A stretch of 10,823 nt of DNA from JAJAZB01 sp964244295. GTDB lineage: Bacteria > Bacteroidota > Bacteroidia > Cytophagales > Spirosomataceae. Below are positions 6,850 through 10,823 of the stretch, piece by piece. Position 1 is the stretch's first letter. The number at the start of each line of letters is the position of its first letter. A program made the position numbers and the translations under genes. Below the pieces are notes generated by a model. The model did not search any database and was not told the DNA's origin. It saw nothing but the letters and a program-made list of their open reading frames with translations. The stretch covers positions 1-10,823 of the forward strand of contig CAXTIG010000077.1 in the NCBI GenBank assembly GCA_964244295.1, written 5' to 3'.

Positions 6850-6877
6850 GTAATCCAGGTGGGATTACACAAAAGTA
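6850..6877 (-). promoter_or_regulatory. Promoter -7 box and overlapping dyad for the serine hydrolase gene
   Basis: The minus strand reads TACTTTTG at 6877-6870, a full TAnnTTTG match about 60 bases before the ATG at 6809. One base further on, a perfect 7-bp dyad GTAATCC (6850-6856) / GGATTAC (6862-6868) with a 5-base centre spans the expected transcription start near 6863. A dyad there could be a repressor operator or a hairpin at the mRNA 5' end. No clear TTG is found at the -33 position, which lowers confidence in the promoter and fits a promoter needing an activator or another sigma factor. Confidence 0.5.
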
Positions 6878-7033
6878 ACGACATTCGCCTTCCAGCCTTG
6901 CGGCGGGTTTTTGATTTTTTTGAGAACTTTTTAGAGAATGCCGGGGGATTTTGGAAAACCGACGCACTCAGCGCGTTTTTGTTGACAAATTTCCACAAGT
7001 TTCAAGTATGCCCGTCCTGCGTCTAAAGTTGCA
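6878..7033. other. Divergent intergenic stretch without a gene
   Basis: Between the serine hydrolase promoter and the palindromic repeat at 7034 there is AT-rich DNA with several T-runs (such as around 6908-6932 and 6975-6984). The minus-strand frame runs through it, but nothing in the translation resembles a protein. A poor plus-strand promoter candidate for the M19 gene, TTTC at 7000-7003 then TAAAGTTG at 7024-7031 with a 20-bp spacer, differs from the consensus at two key bases. I see no RNA gene. Confidence 0.5.
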
Positions 7034-7227
7034 CGTCATTGCGAGCGGAGGCAAGTCGATGAGTGAAACGAAATCGACTTGCCGGAGCGCGGCAATCCCC
7101 TGCCGGAGAAAAGAGAGCGAAAACCGAGCGACTCGCCCGCTGCTCCCTCGTCTCCGGTAGGGGATTGCCGCGCTCCGGCGAACAAGTCTCGCTCCGCTTG
7201 CCTTGTTCGCCTCCGCTCGCAATGACG
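7034..7227. repeat. Palindromic intergenic repeat, family A copy 2
   Basis: This 194-bp element has perfect 19-bp terminal inverted repeats, 7034-7052 and 7209-7227, with the core CATTGCGAGCGGAGG. Inside, 7081-7109 and 7151-7179 are reverse complements over 29 bases with a single mismatch. The left terminus is identical over 19 bp to that of the repeat at 2152-2357, and both right ends read TCGCAATGACGCGCT. There is no transposase, so it is a non-autonomous or purely structural repeat. It ends 21 bp before the ATG of the M19 gene and very probably lies in its mRNA leader. Confidence 0.88.
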
Positions 7228-7248
7228 CGCTCATCCAACTCTTTTTTT

Positions 7249-8493
7249 ATGCGCCCACTTTTCTGTTTCATTTTCCTGCTCCTCCTCACCGCCTGCCAGC
7301 GCAACGCCACCACACCCCGCAGTTTCCGCACCGGCAAAGACTTGCAAAGCCGCGCCGAAAAGCTCGCCCACCAAAACATCATCGTCGACGGCCACGTCGA
7401 TTTGCCCTACCGCCTGCGCGTGCGGCACTTCCGGCTGGAGCGGGAATACCTCGGCATTCCGGTGCGGAGCGAGGGAAATTTCGACTACGAAAAAGCGCAG
7501 CGCGGTGGGCTGTCGGCTCCGTTCATGTCGGTGTACATTCCGGCGGATTACCAGCTTACCGGCGGCGCGAAGGCGCTGGCCGACTCGCTCATCGACCTGG
7601 TGCGCGGCATTGCCGCCGCCCTGCCCGATAAATTTGCGCTCGCCAACTCGCCGTCGCAAGTGGAAGAGAATTTCAAGAAAAACCTGATTTCGCTGCCGAT
7701 GGGCATGGAAAATGGCGCGGGGCTGGAAGACAAAGTCACCAACGTGCGGTACTTCTTCAACCGGGGCATCCGCTACATCACGCTCACCCACGGCAAAAAC
7801 AACCTCCTCGGCGATTCGAGCTACGACTCCACCCGCACCCACGGCGGTCTGAGCGAGTTTGGCAAGCGAGTAGTAGCCGAGATGAACCGGCTCGGTATGC
7901 TCGTGGACGTGTCGCACGTATCGGACGATACGTTTTTCCAAACCCTCGACGCCTCGAAAGTGCCCGTTATCGCGTCGCACTCCTCCTGCCGCCATTTCAC
8001 GCCCGGCTTCAAGCGGAATATGAGCGACGACATGCTCGTGGCCCTGGGCCGCAAGGGCGGCATCGTGATGATTAATTTCTCGACGATTTTCCTCGACGAA
8101 ACCATGCGGCTCGACATCCGGGAAAAAGGCGAAAAACTGGCGGCACTGCTCAAGGAAAAGGGCCTGAAGGAAGACGACGAAGCCGCCCGCCCCCTCGTGG
8201 CCCGGTTCCGCCGCGACTACCCGGCCCTGTTCGCGCCCATCGCCCTCGTGGCCGACCACATCGACCACGCTGTCAAGCTGGCGGGTATCGACCACGTCGG
8301 CTTCGGCTCCGATTTCGACGGCGTGGGCGACACGCTTCCCACCGGCCTGAAGGACGTTTCGCAGTATCCGAACCTGTTGGCCGAACTCCTCCGGCGCGGC
8401 TACACCGACGAGCAGATTGCCAAGCTGTGTTACCAGAATTTTTTTCGGGTTTGGAATGAGGTGATTGCCGGGGCGGAGGGGGCGGGGCGGTGA
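7249..8493 (+). CDS. Lipoprotein M19 family membrane dipeptidase
   Basis: This 414-residue protein is an M19 (renal dipeptidase-type) di-zinc dipeptidase, which splits dipeptides and can accept a D-residue at the C-terminal side. The family's metal and catalytic residues are visible: His49 and Asp51 in DGHVDLP, Glu154 in GMENG, His181 in LTHG, His223 in VSHVS, His244 in SHSS, and Asp355 in GSDFDG. A lipoprotein signal (residues 1-15, lipobox LTA-C, Cys16) anchors it to a membrane facing the periplasm or surface. The frame is open further upstream, back to at least 7063, but that part is translated palindromic repeat; ATG 7249 gives the lipoprotein signal directly. No Shine-Dalgarno is seen; a T-run precedes the ATG. 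It is divergent from the serine hydrolase and upstream of the restriction-modification gene by 215 bp. Peptide scavenging or peptidoglycan-peptide recycling are both plausible. Confidence 0.93.
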   Translation: MRPLFCFIFLLLLTACQRNATTPRSFRTGKDLQSRAEKLAHQNIIVDGHVDLPYRLRVRHFRLEREYLGIPVRSEGNFDYEKAQRGGLSAPFMSVYIPADYQLTGGAKALADSLIDLVRGIAAALPDKFALANSPSQVEENFKKNLISLPMGMENGAGLEDKVTNVRYFFNRGIRYITLTHGKNNLLGDSSYDSTRTHGGLSEFGKRVVAEMNRLGMLVDVSHVSDDTFFQTLDASKVPVIASHSSCRHFTPGFKRNMSDDMLVALGRKGGIVMINFSTIFLDETMRLDIREKGEKLAALLKEKGLKEDDEAARPLVARFRRDYPALFAPIALVADHIDHAVKLAGIDHVGFGSDFDGVGDTLPTGLKDVSQYPNLLAELLRRGYTDEQIAKLCYQNFFRVWNEVIAGAEGAGR

Positions 8494-8507
8494 GGGATTG
8501 GTGGGGT

Positions 8508-8643
8508 GGTTCGGTCGGGTTGAAAGTCACTCCATGTCACCGAACCCGCCCCGGAAGAATAAATGGACTCGCAGGCCACCGCTGTAACCACCCCGCCCTT
8601 CGGGCACCGCAGCGGCGGACCGTCCCTCCTTAAAAAGGAGGGG
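8508..8643. repeat. Nested stem-loops between the M19 gene and the restriction-modification gene
   Basis: Several perfect short stems are packed into the 215-bp gap: GGTTCGGT (8508-8515) with ACCGAACC (8539-8546); CCGCTG (8579-8584) with CAGCGG (8610-8615), enclosing a GCCC-TTCG-GGC mini-hairpin (about 8595-8604); and CCCTCCTT (8624-8631) with AAGGAGGG (8635-8642) around AAA. The first may stop M19 transcription although no T-tract follows. The last is followed by GAATTTTCC, a weak terminator pattern. The set resembles dispersed intergenic repeats of this phylum, but with a single copy here that is inference. No gene is seen in 8494-8708. Confidence 0.5.
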
Positions 8644-8708
8644 AATTTTCCACCCTCTCCCCGTATCTTCCCCCTTTTTCCGCCTAATTCAACCGCTACT
8701 CTCCCCCC

Positions 8709-10823
8709 GTGACCTACCCCGATTTTGAAACCCGCTGGAAACCCGCCGGGGGCGCTGAACGCGCCAACTACGGTTTGTTTTTGCAAGACCTCTGCGACCT
8801 GCTGGCCGTGTCCCGACCCGACCCCACCACCGACAACCCCGCCGAGGATGCCTACGTGCTCGAACGGGCGGTGGAATTCAACGATGGCGAAAAGAAGTCG
8901 ACGGGAAGAATCGATCTCTACAAACGCGGCTGTTTCATCCTGGAAACCAAGCAGGGTACCGATTCGCCCGACGCCCAGAAAGCGGCCGAACGCGCCGAAC
9001 TGGGCCTTCCCCCCGAAAAACGCCGCAAGGGCCACGCCCTGCGCGGCAAACCGAAGTGGGAGCAGATGATGCAGTCCGCCCGGCAGCAGGCGCTGGGTTA
9101 CGTCCGCGCCCTGCCCGAAGGCGAACCCCGGCCCCTGTTCGTGCTGGTGGCCGACGTGGGCTTTTGCCTCGACGTGTACGCCAACTTCAGCGGCGTCGGC
9201 GAGGCCTTCGTGCCCTTTCCCGACCAGGCTTCCTACCGCCTGCCCCTGGCGAAGCTGGCCGACGCGGGCACGCGGGCGATGCTGAAAACCATTTTCGAGG
9301 CTCCCCGCGAACTCGACCCCAGCCGCCGCGCCGCCCGCGTGACCCGCGAACTGGCCGGGTACCTGGCCGGGGTGTCGGCCCAACTCGAACGCGCCGGCCA
9401 CACGCCCGACGCGGTGGCGCAGTTTCTGATGCGCTGCTTGTTCACGATGTTTTCGGAAGACGTGGGGCTGATCCCGAAGGAATCCTTCACCGGAATGCTC
9501 CGGCAGTACGCCCAGCCCGACCTCCGCGAATTCCTGCCCGACGCGCTCCAGAACCTCTGGGAAAAAATGGACACGGGCGGCTTTTCGTCGGAATTGAAGG
9601 CCCGTCTGCGCAAGTTCAACGGCAAACTTTTTCACGAAGCCACCGCCCTGCCCCTCAGCGCCGACCAGATGACGCTGCTCCTCAAAGCCGCCGAAGCCGA
9701 CTGGACGGCGGTGGAACCCGCCATTTTTGGCACCCTGCTCGAACGCGCCCTCGACCCCCGCGAGCGCCACAGCCTGGGGGCGCACTACACGCCGCGCCGG
9801 TACGTGGAGCGGCTGGTGCTGCCCACCGTGCTCGAACCCCTGCGCCGGGAGTGGGCGGCGGCCCAGGCCGCCAGCGCCCGCCGCCTCGACGAGGGGAATG
9901 AGCGGGAAGCCCGCGCCGAACTGCTCCGTTTCCTGACCCGCCTCACCAGCCTCCGAATTTTGGACCCGGCCTGCGGTTCGGGCAATTTTCTGTACGTCAC
10001 CCTCGAACACCTCAAGCGCCTGGAGGGCGAGGTGCTGGCGGCCATCAACGCCTTCGGGCAAACGGCCCTGCTCGACCTGGGCGGCGGCACCACCGTGGGG
10101 CCGCGCCAGTTGCTGGGGCTGGAACTCAACCCCCGCGCGGCGGCCATTGCCGACGTGGTGCTCAAAATCGGCTACCTCCAGTGGCACCTGCGCACCCACG
10201 GCCCCAGCCAACTCCGCGAACCCCTGCTCGACGAATACGAAAACATCCGGCAGCAGGACGCGGTGTTGAGCCACGGCGCACCTACGCCCCGCCTCGATGC
10301 CGACGGGCGACCCGTCACGCGTTGGGACGGCAGCACCCGCCCGCACCCGGTCACCGGCCTGCCTGTGCCCGACGAAACCGCGCGGACGCCCGTATTCGAT
10401 TACCCCAACCCGCAACCCGCCGAATGGCCGGAGGCGGATTTTATCGTGGGGAATCCGCCGTTTATTGGAAGTAAGTACATGCGCGAATCACTCGGAGATG
10501 GATACACCGAGGCTTTGCGAGAGGCTTACAAAGGGAAAGTGCCTGAATCAGCAGATTTGGTCATGTTTTGGTGGTACCAAGCCGCTACCGTCGTGCAACG
10601 GGGCAGTGCTGAACGCTTCGGGTTCATCACGACTAACAGTATCAAACAAACCTTTAACCGAAAGGTAATGCAGCCTTTTCTGGAAGGCGACACGCCCCCA
10701 CTTGCCCTGACGTTTGCTGTGCCTGACCATCCCTGGGTGGAAAGTGCTGACGGAGCCGCCGTTCGCATTGCAATGACGGTGGGCGAATGCAATAATTCCG
10801 AACCAACAACAGTTGCCCTTGCT
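8709..10823 (+). CDS. MmeI-like (Type IIG/IIL) restriction endonuclease-adenine methyltransferase, 3' end cut by window
   Basis: 705 codons are visible and the frame is open at the edge. The N-terminal nuclease motif is Asp69, nine residues, Glu79-Thr-Lys81 (RIDLYKRGCFILETKQ), the same D-X9-E-X-K spacing as MmeI. A helical linker follows, with FGTLLERAL and GAHYTPRRYVERLV near 340-370, also typical of MmeI relatives. The N6-adenine methyltransferase has the SAM motif DPACGSGNF at 419-427 and catalytic NPPF at 582-585, then FGFITTNSIKQTFNR. The target-recognition domain should lie beyond the window. Such single-chain enzymes cut foreign DNA and protect host DNA by methylation. Start: GTG 8709 is the only start codon between an in-frame TAA at 8685-8687 and the nuclease motif. 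GC falls from about 70 % (9961-10440) to about 53 % (10441-10800) near the NPPF motif, suggesting a mosaic gene. A BREX- or DISARM-type methylase is less likely because of the fused nuclease. Confidence 0.9.
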   Translation, partial: MTYPDFETRWKPAGGAERANYGLFLQDLCDLLAVSRPDPTTDNPAEDAYVLERAVEFNDGEKKSTGRIDLYKRGCFILETKQGTDSPDAQKAAERAELGLPPEKRRKGHALRGKPKWEQMMQSARQQALGYVRALPEGEPRPLFVLVADVGFCLDVYANFSGVGEAFVPFPDQASYRLPLAKLADAGTRAMLKTIFEAPRELDPSRRAARVTRELAGYLAGVSAQLERAGHTPDAVAQFLMRCLFTMFSEDVGLIPKESFTGMLRQYAQPDLREFLPDALQNLWEKMDTGGFSSELKARLRKFNGKLFHEATALPLSADQMTLLLKAAEADWTAVEPAIFGTLLERALDPRERHSLGAHYTPRRYVERLVLPTVLEPLRREWAAAQAASARRLDEGNEREARAELLRFLTRLTSLRILDPACGSGNFLYVTLEHLKRLEGEVLAAINAFGQTALLDLGGGTTVGPRQLLGLELNPRAAAIADVVLKIGYLQWHLRTHGPSQLREPLLDEYENIRQQDAVLSHGAPTPRLDADGRPVTRWDGSTRPHPVTGLPVPDETARTPVFDYPNPQPAEWPEADFIVGNPPFIGSKYMRESLGDGYTEALREAYKGKVPESADLVMFWWYQAATVVQRGSAERFGFITTNSIKQTFNRKVMQPFLEGDTPPLALTFAVPDHPWVESADGAAVRIAMTVGECNNSEPTTVALA

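Noticed and set aside
6810..6998. 63-residue N-terminal extension of the serine hydrolase
   Set aside because: A consensus -7 box at 6877-6870 lies inside it, the translation is not protein-like, and ATG 6809 starts a good lipoprotein signal.
7000..7031. Plus-strand promoter TTTC-20-TAAAGTTG for the M19 gene
   Set aside because: Both boxes differ from the consensus at a key base and the long repeat would separate it from the gene. Too weak to list as a separate promoter.
7063..7248. 62-residue N-terminal extension of the M19 dipeptidase
   Set aside because: The extension is encoded by the family A repeat, and the lipoprotein signal begins exactly at ATG 7249.
9056..9901. 281-codon plus-strand open frame inside the restriction-modification gene
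   Set aside because: It is a different frame of the same strand, very rich in Arg, Pro and Ala. The true frame runs unbroken from 8709 to the edge.
8430..10415. 661-codon open frame on the minus strand
   Set aside because: It lies antisense to the MmeI-like enzyme, whose plus-strand frame carries all expected motifs. The minus translation is low-complexity Gly/His/Val/Ala and matches no family.
8709..10823. BREX PglX or DISARM methylase
   Set aside because: The fused N-terminal D-X9-E-X-K nuclease and the FGTLLERAL...GAHYTP linker fit the MmeI family, and no BREX or DISARM partner gene is in the window.

Overview
The window looks like a chromosomal segment of a fairly GC-rich member of the Bacteroidota, perhaps Cytophagia or Saprospiria; the exact group cannot be fixed from the sequence. 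The signs are Bacteroidota-type promoter boxes (TAnnTTTG) upstream of several genes, almost no Shine-Dalgarno signals, many lipoprotein or Sec-exported enzymes, and small palindromic repeats filling the intergenic gaps.

Layout. Minus strand, from right to left: a lipoprotein serine hydrolase of the beta-lactamase/PBP-like family (5358-6809), a Uma2-family protein (4551-5177), an exported M3 dipeptidyl carboxypeptidase (2410-4518), an exported M20 dipeptidase (591-2114), a small orphan lipoprotein (85-534), and possibly the first codons of another gene running off the left edge (1-50). Plus strand, to the right: a lipoprotein M19 membrane dipeptidase (7249-8493), then a large MmeI-like restriction-modification enzyme (8709-10823) cut by the right edge. 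The divergent gap 6810-7248 separates the two blocks.

How the genes may work together. Four of the seven complete or nearly complete genes encode exported hydrolases of peptides or peptide-like substrates. The M3 enzyme should release dipeptides from oligopeptide C-termini, and the M20 and M19 enzymes should split dipeptides into amino acids. This reads as a periplasmic or cell-surface peptide-scavenging set; the cooperation is inferred from the families and from proximity. The Uma2 gene and the restriction-modification gene do not obviously belong to it.

Non-coding structure. There are two copies of one palindromic repeat family (2152-2357 and 7034-7227), one 33-bp-arm inverted repeat (5236-5322), a short perfect 13-bp hairpin just ahead of Uma2 (5190-5223), and a nest of stem-loops between M19 and the restriction-modification gene (8508-8643).

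The most striking signal is inside the last gene. Its base composition drops from about 70 % GC (counted over 9961-10440) to about 53 % GC (10441-10800) just after the NPPF methyltransferase motif, while the reading frame and family motifs continue. This suggests a recombinant gene whose 3' part, leading into the target-recognition region, was replaced. I did not find a clearly undescribed multi-gene system.
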